64,000 bases of DNA from Actinomycetes bacterium (GTDB lineage: Bacteria; Actinomycetota; Acidimicrobiia; Acidimicrobiales; Palsa-688), in the NCBI GenBank assembly GCA_021850325.1, contig JAJZMF010000023.1, positions 27,338 to 91,337 of the forward strand, written 5' to 3'. Below are positions 52,128 through 60,990 of this stretch, piece after piece. Positions within the stretch are counted from its first letter, which is position 1. Every line of letters begins with the position of its first letter. The position numbers and the translations under genes were made by a program. Under the pieces are notes generated by a model. The model saw nothing but the letters and a program-made list of their open reading frames with translations, was not told the DNA's origin and ran no database searches.

Positions 52128-53703
52128 TGGCCAGCATCACCGGAGGGCAGTGGAAGTAGGTGACCGAGGGGTCGCGCCCCACCTGGTCCTCGGCCATCTC
52201 CAGGGCGTCGGCCAGGGTCGAGGCAGGCTTGAAGCCCATCCGCCGCACGGCCCGCCGGTCGCCGCCGACGACGATGGTCCCGCCCGTGTACTCCAGGGCG
52301 TGCGCCCCCCAGTACCACATGTACAACGGGTGCACGCCGTGGTACGCGTAGCTGGTCCGGTAGAGGTGCCTGTACCACTCGTCGGTGGCGAAACGCTCCT
52401 CGTAGGTCTTCTCAATCTCGGCCGGGTCGGTGGTCGTCGCCAGCACCTCCTCGAAGAAGTCGATGTAGGAGGGGTGGTGCACCGGGTGGAAGGCCCAGGG
52501 GGTCGGATGGGAGAGGATGACCACCCCGCCCGGGCGCACCAGCGGCTTGCCGATGTACATGTTGAACCAGTAGCCCAGGCCCATGCACATCACGAGCAGG
52601 GGGTTCATTATCGAGTTGACGTTGTAGGGCCCGACGTGGGGCAGGCCGAAGATGACCACGTCGCTCTGGCCCTCCACGTCGACGACCTGCTGGCGGTGCA
52701 GCGTGGCCAGAGTGGCAGCGTGCACGGCCTCCACCTCGCCGGCCTGGACGCTGGTCATCTGGTGGGGAGCCTTGATGGAGTGGAAGAGGTTGCGCCGGGC
52801 GCTCGGCCCGAGCAGCGAGAGGGCCTGGCTGCTCGCCAGGTAGGCGGCCCGGTCCCGCACCCCCCACTCCCACTCCCTCTTCTGCAGGAAGGCCATGTTG
52901 GAGGGGAAGGCGTCGTTGTTCAGCGTGGTCTCGATCTGGAACACCTTCACGTGCTGGTTGAGCAGCCGGCCGATACGCCAGGCCGACGAGTGCAGCTCCG
53001 AGCGGGTGTGGTCCATGAGGGAGCGGCTGTGCTGGAGGGTGCGCACGTTGTGGTGGTGGCGCACGCTCTTGTAGCTCATCAGGCCGGTGGACGTCGACTT
53101 GTGCCCCCCGTCCATGGTCACCAGGTTGATGTTCACGTAGACCAGGAGGTCCGACTCGGCCACGCGCCGGTTGACCTCCACGTCCTCGCCGTGGTCGGTC
53201 CGGCCGATCTCCACCAGCCCCTCCGGGTCCTCGGCGTCGTGCTGGAGCAGGCAGCCGTTGGGGGCGAAGGCATCGAAGACACGGTCACCCAGGGCGTGGC
53301 GCAGCTCGGCGTCGGTCATCCGCCGGTGCAGGCCCAGCGCGGCGATCAGGACCACGTCGTCCACGCCCGCTGCGGCCGCCATCTCCAGCACTGCTTCGAT
53401 GACCCTCTGGCGGTTGTCGGGCCGGCGCATGGGCGGGAGAGGCAGGGAAAGGTCGTCGAAGGCGATCGTCAGGCGCATGCCCGGGAAGAGCAGGTCGGGG
53501 AGGGGGGAGCTGTCCCCGAGAGGGGAGAGCAGGGCCCGCTGGACGGCGGCGTCCGGGTCGGCCAGGGGGGCCATCGGCTCGGGCGCGTACACGACACGGC
53601 TGCGCTGCGCGGGCAGCCGTTCCAGGCGGTAACCCTCCCCGTGCCACATGAGCACCGGGGGGGTCGACCGGTCCACTTCGAGCACGAACCCGGGACGGGG
53701 CAT
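52117..53703 (-). CDS. LarA-like (lactate racemase domain) protein
   Basis: 528 residues, ATG 53703. The N-terminal third matches the LarA/DUF2088 fold: LTIAFDDLSLPLPPMRRPDNRQRVIEAVLEMAAAAGVDDVVLIAALGLHRRMTDAEL (compare DDxSRPTP and GLHR in LarA). MDGGHKSTSTGLMSYKSVRHHHN occupies the region that holds the cofactor-bound lysine in LarA. The following ~300 residues (MCMGLGYWFNMYIGKPLVRPGGVVILSHPTPWAFH) are unlike LarA itself. No nickel-pincer cofactor genes (larB/C/E) are in view. The context is lipid chemistry; the substrate is probably not lactate and the role is unknown. Confidence 0.75.
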   Translation of the reverse strand: MPRPGFVLEVDRSTPPVLMWHGEGYRLERLPAQRSRVVYAPEPMAPLADPDAAVQRALLSPLGDSSPLPDLLFPGMRLTIAFDDLSLPLPPMRRPDNRQRVIEAVLEMAAAAGVDDVVLIAALGLHRRMTDAELRHALGDRVFDAFAPNGCLLQHDAEDPEGLVEIGRTDHGEDVEVNRRVAESDLLVYVNINLVTMDGGHKSTSTGLMSYKSVRHHHNVRTLQHSRSLMDHTRSELHSSAWRIGRLLNQHVKVFQIETTLNNDAFPSNMAFLQKREWEWGVRDRAAYLASSQALSLLGPSARRNLFHSIKAPHQMTSVQAGEVEAVHAATLATLHRQQVVDVEGQSDVVIFGLPHVGPYNVNSIMNPLLVMCMGLGYWFNMYIGKPLVRPGGVVILSHPTPWAFHPVHHPSYIDFFEEVLATTTDPAEIEKTYEERFATDEWYRHLYRTSYAYHGVHPLYMWYWGAHALEYTGGTIVVGGDRRAVRRMGFKPASTLADALEMAEDQVGRDPSVTYFHCPPVMLANVH

Positions 53704-53723
53704 GGTCTACCTTTGCTTTCCTT

Positions 53724-54923
53724 CTAGATGGACGGCTTTTTTTCGGCCCGCATGTCGAAGGCCACTTTCACCGCGGCCCGCCGACCGGCTTCTGCGGCGT
53801 GGGAGATGGCATCAGCTGAGCGCTCCAGGGGGTAGGTGGCGGACAGCAGTCGCTCCAGCCCGAGCTCTCCTGCCATCTGGGCCGCCAGGTCGAAGCTGTG
53901 CCGGCCCCCGGCCAGTGGCTCGGGCCCGTAGGTGTAGCTGCCGGTCAGGCTGATCTCCCTCTGCCACAAAGGGGTCAGGTCGGCACGCGCCGGCCCCGGC
54001 ATCCCCGCCAGCACCAGAGCCCCCCCGGGCGCGGTCACGGCCAGGGCATCGGCCAGGGAGACCGGGCTGCCGACGCAGTCGAACACCAGGGGTGCACCCC
54101 CGCTGAGCTGGCCGTTGTCGAGCACCCAGCCGCCGGAGGCCCGTCGCACGGCCCGTCTCAGCTCGCCCGGCCCCACGACCGACGTGGCCCCCAGCTGGTG
54201 GGCCAGGCTGCGTTGGTGGGGGTGCTTGGCCACTGCTATCAGCTGGCCGAGGCCGGGCCGGAACATGCGAAGGGCGGCGATGGTCAGCAGGCCCAGCGCT
54301 CCGGCTCCGATGACCACGGCCAGGGGTGACGCCGGGTCGGAGGGCGCCGAGGGTACCGGGGTAAGGGCGGCATGGACGGCGCAGGCGGCCGGCTCCACCA
54401 GGACTGCGGCCTCGTCGGCCAGGGCATCGGGGACGGTGTGCAGTTGGCTGGAGTGGGCGACCAGGGCCAGCGACCAACCGCCACCGGTGGTCTCGCAGAA
54501 CCCGGTCTGCAGGCCGGGGGAGAGGTGGCCGGCGGTCAGGTTCAGGCAGTGCCGGCGCCTCCCCTGGGCGCAGGCCGGGCACATGGGCGAGATGCCCCGG
54601 GCTTCGCACCCGAGGACGGGCTCGACCACGACCCGGTGGCCGTCCTCGGTCGAGGCGACGATCTCGTGGCCGGGTACGAACGGGAAGCTGACGATGGGCT
54701 CGAACCAGCGCGAGGAGCGCCCGTCCACGGTGGCCAGGTCGCTCCCACAGATGCCGCTCAGGCGGGGGTAGATCCGCTGCCAGCCCGGCCCGGGCAGGGA
54801 CGGCGGCTCGATGTCGGCCATGGTCAGCGGACCGTACCTGGCCCCGGCGCCGGCCCTGGCCCCAGAGGCCAGCCGGGCCGCGGCGAAGCGGGCCAGGGAC
54901 CGCTGCACCTGTAGTGCCTTCAT
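53724..54923 (-). CDS. Zinc-dependent alcohol dehydrogenase (MDR family)
   Basis: 399 residues from ATG 54923 (MKALQVQRSLARFAAARL), overlapping the stop of the reductase/HAD gene as ATGA. Catalytic zinc ligands are visible in SGICGSDLATV and VPGHEIV; the structural-zinc cysteines are clustered in MCPACAQGRRRHC. The Rossmann fold is VVIGAGALGLLTIAALRMF, followed by VFDCVGSP. The N-terminal ~45 residues are longer than usual. Co-translation with the acyl-CoA reductase suggests that it interconverts a fatty alcohol and aldehyde, or acts on a lipid head group. Confidence 0.86.
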   Translation of the reverse strand: MKALQVQRSLARFAAARLASGARAGAGARYGPLTMADIEPPSLPGPGWQRIYPRLSGICGSDLATVDGRSSRWFEPIVSFPFVPGHEIVASTEDGHRVVVEPVLGCEARGISPMCPACAQGRRRHCLNLTAGHLSPGLQTGFCETTGGGWSLALVAHSSQLHTVPDALADEAAVLVEPAACAVHAALTPVPSAPSDPASPLAVVIGAGALGLLTIAALRMFRPGLGQLIAVAKHPHQRSLAHQLGATSVVGPGELRRAVRRASGGWVLDNGQLSGGAPLVFDCVGSPVSLADALAVTAPGGALVLAGMPGPARADLTPLWQREISLTGSYTYGPEPLAGGRHSFDLAAQMAGELGLERLLSATYPLERSADAISHAAEAGRRAAVKVAFDMRAEKKPSI

Positions 54924-57307
54924 GGCAGGTCCCTGCGCCCCATGTCTGTTAGACCGTCGCGCCCCTGTTTTGGGCTCACTTCGGGGCCGAAGGGGAGCAG
55001 GGCCCGGCGGTAGCCACCGGCACGTGGCCAGTGCTCGACGTGCCAGCCCCTCTTGCGGGCGATGGCGGCCAGCTTGGTCTCGGGGTTGACAGCCACCGGG
55101 AAGCCCGCCGCCTCGAGCATGGGCAGGTCGCTCGTCGAGTCGGCGTAGGCCACGCACTCGGAGAGGGAGAGGCCGTGGGCGGCAGCGTACTGGGCCATGA
55201 TCAACGCTCTGGCCTCGCCGGTGGGCGGTGCTTCCTCCAGCTCCCCCGAGAGCTCACCCCCGCGGGCCGAGGGCCGCATGCGGGCGCACACCACGTCGTC
55301 GAAGAGGGGCCGGAACGGCTCGATGACGAAGTCCAGGGCGCCCGTGATGAGCAGAGTGCGGTGCCCCAGCTCGCGGTGCCGGCGGACGCGGCGGACACCC
55401 GCCGGGAACGACTTGGCCAGTAGCAGGTTGCTCGCCAGCTCCCAGGAGTCCCGGCGCAGGCGCTCGAGGTCGGCGTCCTCGTAGCGCCGGTAGAACCAGC
55501 GCAGGAAGTCGCCCCGGTCCGCCATGTCCAGAGCCAGCATCCGGGGTGCCTCCAGGAGGGTGCGGGCCGTGAAACGCGCCCGCTCGCCCAGTTCCATCCG
55601 GCGGGTGGCCAGCCAGGCGTAGCTGTCGACGACGTTGGTCGCCACGAGGGTGTTCTCCAGGTCGAAGACGGCCAGCTGGCGATCGGGGGACAGCACTGCC
55701 TGGAGGGCACGCTCGCGCCGGCTGGGCGTCGGGCCCGCCGTCCCGGTGCGCCGGGCCCCGGCCAGGCGCACCCTGGCGTGGGAGACCACGGCGGGCAGGT
55801 ATATCTCGTTGCAGAACTGGGGCCAGTTCACGACGGCGGGGTCCATGCAGAACTCTTCCCGCTCGTCGCTCGGCAACTGGGCGGCGAGGCCCAGGAGGCG
55901 GTCCACCGTGAAGACGGCTTCGGTCTCGGTGTAGGCGCCGTACAGCTCGACGTAGCCGAGGGCGCGCTCGGCCTCGTCCCGGCGCTCCTCCACCCGGGCC
56001 GCCACCTCGGCCCGGTCCCCCCTCAGCGGGAGGGCGTGCAGTGCCCTCTCGGCCCCCTCCAGCAGCCTGGTGGCCTGGCGCAGCTGGCGTTGCACGCGTC
56101 GTCGTCCGGGGAACGACCACTCGGGCACCTCGATGGGCTGGCCCTTGTCGTCGGCCAGGGGGTGCTCGGAGAACCAGTCGCGTACCAGCCCCACCAGCTC
56201 GCCGTAGCGCAGCGGGTTGCGCGCCCCCGATGCCGCGTGGACGACGTCGGGAGCCTCCAGGGGGCCCCGGGCGGCGACAGCCAGGATGGCCGCCACCACG
56301 AGGTCGACCGGTATGACGTCGATGACACCTTCGGGTATGCCCGGGAACTCCTTCAGGAGGCCCTTGGCGTAACTGATGATGACCGGGTCCGCCATACGGA
56401 AGCCCCTGATCCACCCCGGATGGGGCTCCGCCAGGGCGGCCTCGATTATCGACGGCCTGACCAGGGTGACAGGGAGGTCCTCCCGCACCTCCAGGAGCGC
56501 CCACTCGCCCAGCGCCTTTGAGTACGCATATGCGTCCGGCCACCCGAGGGCGTGGGCACGCGCCTTGCCCAGTTCCACCATCCGGTCGTCGGTCCACTCC
56601 TGGCGCAGCTTCTCTGTCTTCTCGGCCAGCAAGGGGCTCCCGGCGGCCCCCAGCTCAGCCCGGGCGCGGGCCCGCAGGGCGGCCAGCCGCTCCGGGGACC
56701 GGCTCGCCGCCTCGGCGTCCGAGCGCGCCCGACGGGCTGCCTCCACCTCGGCCCGCCAGGGCACGCGGGTCGAAAAGGGCGTCTCGGCCAGGGGTGCCTC
56801 CGGGGCGGGCCCACGGCGGCTGCCTGCCACGTAGGCGGTGGAGACCGCGACCAGATGGGGCTTGGTGCGGCCGGCGTGCAGGTCGTTCAGTGCCCTGGCC
56901 ACGCGGGACGGCCCGAGCAGGTTCACCTCCACGGCGGCGTCGAGGGGGGAGTCGAAGCTCACCGTCGCCGCCGAGTGCACCACCGTGGTACAGCCCGCCA
57001 GGACCTCCCGGCCCTCCTCGTCGAGGCCGAGGCCGTCCTGTGTGACGTCCCCTGCCACCGGGATGATGCGCCGGCTGACCGTTCCGTCGAAGGCCGGCCC
57101 CAGCTCCCGGCGGAGGCGTGAGAAGCAGTCGTTGCGCAGTACGTCGCGCTCTACCCTGTCCTTGGCGCCCCGCCGGCCGGGCCGCACGATGAGAGCCACC
57201 TCGGTGCCGGGCAGGCACCGCAGCGCCCGCTCGACCAGAGCTGTCCCGAGGAAGCCGGTGGCACCGGTGATAGCTATCCGGCGTCCGCCGAGGGCTTCTC
57301 TGAGCAT
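54920..57307 (-). CDS. Fatty acyl-CoA reductase fused to a HAD-IB phosphatase-like domain
   Basis: 795-residue two-domain protein, ATG 57307. Residues 1-~480 are an extended SDR of the male-sterility/FAR type: TGATGFLGTALVERALR (residues 14-30), VVHSAATVSFD, and active-site Y260-AYS-K264. Residues ~545-760 are a HAD subclass IB domain: motif I FDLENTLVATN (D549; the second Asp is Glu551), motif II LLITGALDF, motif IV YADSTSDLPML. Expected reaction is acyl thioester to aldehyde or alcohol; the HAD part may dephosphorylate a lipid intermediate. It is the first gene of a coupled operon with ADH, LarA-like and PlsC-like genes. Confidence 0.85.
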   Translation of the reverse strand: MLREALGGRRIAITGATGFLGTALVERALRCLPGTEVALIVRPGRRGAKDRVERDVLRNDCFSRLRRELGPAFDGTVSRRIIPVAGDVTQDGLGLDEEGREVLAGCTTVVHSAATVSFDSPLDAAVEVNLLGPSRVARALNDLHAGRTKPHLVAVSTAYVAGSRRGPAPEAPLAETPFSTRVPWRAEVEAARRARSDAEAASRSPERLAALRARARAELGAAGSPLLAEKTEKLRQEWTDDRMVELGKARAHALGWPDAYAYSKALGEWALLEVREDLPVTLVRPSIIEAALAEPHPGWIRGFRMADPVIISYAKGLLKEFPGIPEGVIDVIPVDLVVAAILAVAARGPLEAPDVVHAASGARNPLRYGELVGLVRDWFSEHPLADDKGQPIEVPEWSFPGRRRVQRQLRQATRLLEGAERALHALPLRGDRAEVAARVEERRDEAERALGYVELYGAYTETEAVFTVDRLLGLAAQLPSDEREEFCMDPAVVNWPQFCNEIYLPAVVSHARVRLAGARRTGTAGPTPSRRERALQAVLSPDRQLAVFDLENTLVATNVVDSYAWLATRRMELGERARFTARTLLEAPRMLALDMADRGDFLRWFYRRYEDADLERLRRDSWELASNLLLAKSFPAGVRRVRRHRELGHRTLLITGALDFVIEPFRPLFDDVVCARMRPSARGGELSGELEEAPPTGEARALIMAQYAAAHGLSLSECVAYADSTSDLPMLEAAGFPVAVNPETKLAAIARKRGWHVEHWPRAGGYRRALLPFGPEVSPKQGRDGLTDMGRRDLP

Positions 57308-57397
57308 CCTTTTTGTCTACCACGCGGCGCCCGCCGTCCTGTTCGGAGGCCGGCCACAGGCACCCTGGTGGCGGCCCCGTGACCGGGCCGGTGCCGG

Positions 57398-58084
57398 CTA
57401 CTTGTCGACGTTGGCCTTTGGCCGCGGTGGCGTGTAGCGGCGACTGGCCGAAGGGAGCGGGCGGCCGTTGGGCAGGGTCGCCACCGGCTCGGCCTTCTTG
57501 CCCCGGCCCCGCCGCTGGCCCTGGTCCGCCGGCCTGCCCTTGGCCCGGCCGCCACCGGCGCCGGTCGCCGCAGCAGCCGGCCTGTGCCGGGCCAGGTAGT
57601 CCTTTTGTTCCTTGTTCATCCGGAAGATGAGCATCCAAAGGACGTAACCCGCCGGCACGAGGAAGATCAACCACTGGTAGCCGTGGACCGAGCGCGGCAG
57701 AGGGGTGCCGATGCCCAATGCTGCCGTGAGCATGAACGCCACCCCGGTGACCATCCGGCGCTTCCAGTAGACCGAGACTGCAGCCCCCACGGCCAGTACC
57801 GCCAGCACCACTGCAGCTACGGGGTGCTGGACCGTGGCCTCGTAGGAGACGGTCTTGTGGTTGACCGTCCTGGTCAGGGTCTCCACGTCGGTGCTCAGGA
57901 AGGAGTAGACGGCCACCGCGACCAGGAAGGCGCTCACGTACAGGGCCCGCTCGGGCTCTGGCTTGCGCATGGTGCGCACGGCGGAGCGTGCCTCCCGGAA
58001 CAGCGCTGCCCGGGTCTCACTGTCCTTGGCCCGCTGGCGCTTCTCCTCGGGGGTCAGCTTCGGCTTGCGCGCGAGGAGAGGCAT
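57398..58084 (-). CDS. Conserved membrane protein, function unknown
   Basis: 228 residues, ATG 58084 (MPLLARKPKLTPEEKRQRAKDSE). A charged cytoplasmic N-terminus with likely helix is followed by four hydrophobic segments (LYVSAFLVAVAVYSFLS, VVLAVLAVGAAVSVYW, VTGVAFMLTAALGIG, WLIFLVPAGYVLWMLIF), then a long Lys/Arg/Gly/Pro-rich cytoplasmic tail. No family recognised. It starts one base after the stop of the acidic protein gene, so the two are co-transcribed and possibly partners. Confidence 0.75.
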   Translation of the reverse strand: MPLLARKPKLTPEEKRQRAKDSETRAALFREARSAVRTMRKPEPERALYVSAFLVAVAVYSFLSTDVETLTRTVNHKTVSYEATVQHPVAAVVLAVLAVGAAVSVYWKRRMVTGVAFMLTAALGIGTPLPRSVHGYQWLIFLVPAGYVLWMLIFRMNKEQKDYLARHRPAAAATGAGGGRAKGRPADQGQRRGRGKKAEPVATLPNGRPLPSASRRYTPPRPKANVDK

Positions 58085-58085
58085 G

Positions 58086-58622
58086 TCAGGTCTCCGCCGG
58101 GCCGGGCCGGCTGCCGCTGGTGCCGCCCCCGTCGTCGCCCGCCTGGTCACCGGACTGCTTGCCGAGCAGCCAGGGCCTCACCGTCACCGAGCTCTGGCGT
58201 GGCCCGAGCTGCTCCAACTGGGCCTCGACGGGGAGGTCCTTGGGAGGTTCCCCCGAGGTCTCCATGATGATCGCAGGCTGGTTGCGCTCGGGCTCGAACA
58301 CCTGTTGCAGGCCCATGGCAAAGGCCGTGAGGACGGTCCCCGTGGCACTGCGCATACGCCAGCGCTCGGCACCGTCGGGCAGGCCTGTGCGCCGGGGCGC
58401 CTCCTTCTCCAGGAGCTCGTCGGTGCCCTCGGGAGCGGCCCGTCGGACGTGCCTGCGCCCCAGTGCATCGACCGTCTCCATGCTCTCGTCGTCCTCGTCG
58501 AGATCTTCGAGGAAGTCGTCGTCCGCCCACGCCTCGTCCTCGACCGGTGGAGCGGTGCCGCCTCCGGGCGCCGAGGTTGAGTTCGACAGGTTGTCCGGGC
58601 GTTCTGGGTCGGGCTGGGCCAC
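58086..58622 (-). CDS. Acidic conserved protein, function unknown
   Basis: 178 residues, GTG 58622. The first ~55 residues are acidic and low-complexity (EDEAWADDDFLEDLDEDDESMETVDA); residues ~85-150 look folded (RMRSATGTVLTAFAMGLQQVFEPERNQPAIIMETSGEPP) and the tail is Gly/Asp/Pro-rich. No signal peptide or catalytic motif is visible. It precedes the membrane protein gene on the same strand. Confidence 0.65.
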   Translation of the reverse strand: MAQPDPERPDNLSNSTSAPGGGTAPPVEDEAWADDDFLEDLDEDDESMETVDALGRRHVRRAAPEGTDELLEKEAPRRTGLPDGAERWRMRSATGTVLTAFAMGLQQVFEPERNQPAIIMETSGEPPKDLPVEAQLEQLGPRQSSVTVRPWLLGKQSGDQAGDDGGGTSGSRPGPAET

Positions 58623-58819
58623 CTCTCCAAGCTAGCGCCTGAGGCGGGCTAGCCGGTCTTCTCCCCGCCCGGAGCAGCTCGCCGCGATGACCATCGCCCG
58701 CCCTTTGGCACCGCGGTGGGGCCGGGTTTGCCGGCGGGCCTGCGGCCCGCCATGCTTGAGCCGTCACGTCGCGTCCCCGAAGCCTGCCTGGTCCGAGCGA
58801 AGCGGAGGGCACAGCCAAG

Positions 58820-60379
58820 ATGAAGACGGCTCGATGGGCGGGCGTGGTAGCGGCCGGTGGCGCGCTCCTGAGCGCTTTCAGCCCTCTGGCCGGGGGCACC
58901 GCCCTGGCCGCCTCCCCGCCCGGGCCACGGCCCCAGGTGCTCTCGGTCGGCGTCTCGCCGGGCCGCCTCGGGGCGACCGGGGGGCCCTTCCGGGTGGACG
59001 CGCGGGCCACGGGTGCCAGTACCTGCCAGCTCCGGCTGGTCTCCAAGGAGCCCTTCGCCGTCGTCTACTCCCACAACGCCAGGAGCTGTGCATCGGGTCA
59101 TTTTGCGGCCCGGGTCGTCGTGGGGGCCCCGCCCGCCCCCCGGGTGCGCGAGCTCCGCTTCGCCCTGGTGGCCCGCCGCGGCGCCCAGGTCTCCACCAGG
59201 CGCTTCTCGGTGGCCCTGGCCGCCTCCCCGCCGGGCCGGCCCTCGGTCCCGACGAGCCTGCCGGCCACCACGACGAGCCTGCCCGCCACCACGACGGTGC
59301 CCGTCCCGACGGCACTGCCGCCCGTACCAGCGCCTCCGTCCGTCACCCTGCCTCCGTCCACGAGCCTGCCCACCACGACGAGCCTGCCCGCCACGACGAC
59401 CGTGCCCGTCACGACGACCGTGCCCGCCACGACGACCGTGCCCGCCACGACCACGACCACGACCCCCTTCGCACCCGTCCCTGCTCTGGCCAGCACCAGC
59501 TACAACTGGTCCGGTTATGCGATCGTCGGGCCTTCCTCGGGAGCCCTGACCGCCACCGCGGTGACGGGCACCTTCACCGTGCCCGGGCTGACCTACGCGG
59601 CCAGCTGCAACGACGTCATGTCCGTGTGGGACGGTGTGGACGGGGCCGGCAACGCCTACCTGGTGCAGGCCGGTATCGACCTGCAGGCAAGCCCGCCGTT
59701 CGGGGTGGCCGCGAGTTGCAGCTCCGGCAAGTTCTACGTCGTCCCCTGGTGGGAGGTCATCACCCCGGCCGACATGGCGCCGCAATCGTCCATCGCCAAC
59801 TGGGACAACGGCGCTCCCGCGACCGTCAGCGTGGGGGACAGGGTCACGGTAACGGTCACGGAGGTGAAGGCGGGCTCGTGGGACATCGAACTGGAAGACG
59901 ACACCACGGGCGGCGTGTTCGACTACTTCGACCAGTTCGGTGCCTACCTGGCCTATGCCGGCCCCGGGGGCTCGGTGGAATGGGTGGTCGAAGACTCGGA
60001 CCAGCCGGCCAACCCGGCATGCACGTGGTCTCCTCCCCAGTCTGGCTTGGACCTCTGTCCCATGCCCGCGTACGGGCCGCCCGTCGACTTCAGTGGTCTC
60101 GGTTACTCGGCCAGGGGTACGGCAGGGCGGACCTACCAGATCTCCATGTCCGACCAGACGGGCAACATCGCGTCCGTGCCGGGAGCGCTGGGGCCGAACG
60201 GTTTCAGCGTCAGCTACACCGGGGCCGCCACCAACGCGCCGACCGGCCTCCCCAGGCTGAGCACGCTGAGCTCCGAGATGGCCCCGACGGGCGCCCCAGC
60301 CTCGCCGCCGGCCACGGGGCCTGGACGCTACGGCCCCGCCTTGGCCCGGCCGGCTTCGCCTCCCACCGGTACCGGGTAG
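58820..60379 (+). CDS. Secreted peptidase G1 (eqolisin-type glutamic endopeptidase)
   Basis: 519 residues, ATG 58820. Signal peptide at 1-~31 (MKTARWAGVVAAGG...GGTALAA). An N-terminal beta domain is joined by a Thr/Pro linker (~residues 145-215, repeats of VPATTT) to the catalytic domain: TSYNWSGYAIVG, VWDGVDGAGNAYLVQAGID with candidate catalytic Q283, VPWWEVI, WDIELEDD and SVEWVVEDSDQP with candidate E387. This Gln/Glu pair and the NWSGY start are the marks of family G1, acid-active peptidases best known from fungi. A hairpin follows the stop at 60379-60397. The acidic pH optimum is a family property, not shown here. Confidence 0.85.
   Translation: MKTARWAGVVAAGGALLSAFSPLAGGTALAASPPGPRPQVLSVGVSPGRLGATGGPFRVDARATGASTCQLRLVSKEPFAVVYSHNARSCASGHFAARVVVGAPPAPRVRELRFALVARRGAQVSTRRFSVALAASPPGRPSVPTSLPATTTSLPATTTVPVPTALPPVPAPPSVTLPPSTSLPTTTSLPATTTVPVTTTVPATTTVPATTTTTTPFAPVPALASTSYNWSGYAIVGPSSGALTATAVTGTFTVPGLTYAASCNDVMSVWDGVDGAGNAYLVQAGIDLQASPPFGVAASCSSGKFYVVPWWEVITPADMAPQSSIANWDNGAPATVSVGDRVTVTVTEVKAGSWDIELEDDTTGGVFDYFDQFGAYLAYAGPGGSVEWVVEDSDQPANPACTWSPPQSGLDLCPMPAYGPPVDFSGLGYSARGTAGRTYQISMSDQTGNIASVPGALGPNGFSVSYTGAATNAPTGLPRLSTLSSEMAPTGAPASPPATGPGRYGPALARPASPPTGTG
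59251..59462. repeat. Thr/Pro-coding repeat region in the G1 peptidase linker
   Basis: Repeated units such as CCCGCCACGACGACCGTG encode SLPATTT and VPATTT. A typical extracellular, possibly glycosylated spacer. Confidence 0.75.
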
Positions 60380-60397
60380 CCCCGGGACGGCCGGGGC
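60379..60397 (+). terminator. Terminator-like hairpin after the G1 peptidase
   Basis: GCCCCGG / CCGGGGC, 7-bp stem with GACGG loop, starting at the last base of the stop codon. No T-run. Confidence 0.45.
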
Positions 60398-60960
60398 GTG
60401 CCGTCACGACCGAACCGGTCGGTGCGTCGACGGCGGCGGCCACCCGGGCGAGTTGTTCGAGGCCGAGCCTGCTCAGGTGGCGGAGCAGGGTGCGGCGTTG
60501 CAACACGTCCAGCTCGTGGCCGTCCACGACGAGTGCGCGTTCGATGCGGTGCAGGCCCGGCCACGGGCCCAGTGCCGGCTGCGCGGCGCTGACCAGGAGG
60601 GGAGGCCCGCCCGGCCCGAGGATTGCCTTGACACCGTCCAAGGGCCCGACCGCCTTCCGGCGGTCCCCCTCCCGGGGTACCGGACCGGCGGTCGGCCGGC
60701 ACGGAGAGGAACGGCCCCACCAGCGCTCCTGGCACCGTCCGGGTGACGCCCACCGGGGCCAGGGCGGGGGTGCCTGCCCGCTGGTGGCCAGTGACCGAGA
60801 GCAGGACGAGCGGTGCCCGGTCGCCCGTCACCCACAGGCCCGAGGTGGCCTGGCCTCCCTGTGCGCCGACAGGGACCACGGGTCGACGGTCCGCGCCCGA
60901 ACATGCCGGCCCGAGGCCTCCTGCCCCGAGCCAGGCGCCGCCCCGGCCCACCCACTCCAT
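60393..60960 (-). pseudogene. Possible minus-strand gene with an apparent frameshift
   Basis: The 611-base gap between the G1 peptidase and the MDMPI-like gene has protein-like sequence on the minus strand in two frames. From ATG 60960: GLWVTGDRAPLVLLSVTGHQ and TVPGALVGPFLSVPADRR. After about 60660 a different frame continues: VKAILGPGGPPLLVSAAQPALG and DGHELDVLQRRTLLRHLSRLGLEQLARVAAAVD. Joining them needs a shift near 60650-60670, so this may be a decayed gene, a sequence error or chance. No family recognised. Confidence 0.25.
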
Positions 60961-60990
60961 GGGCCCTGGCGACGAGGTAGCCTCCTCTGC

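Noticed and set aside
52021..53727. 568-codon plus-strand frame opposite the LarA-like gene
   Set aside because: The LarA-like frame fits operon spacing, a start codon and family motifs; this one is compositional shadow.
58687..60990. In-frame extension upstream of the MDMPI-like gene
   Set aside because: It overlaps the G1 peptidase in another frame and is Arg/Pro noise; coding pattern begins only at 60991.
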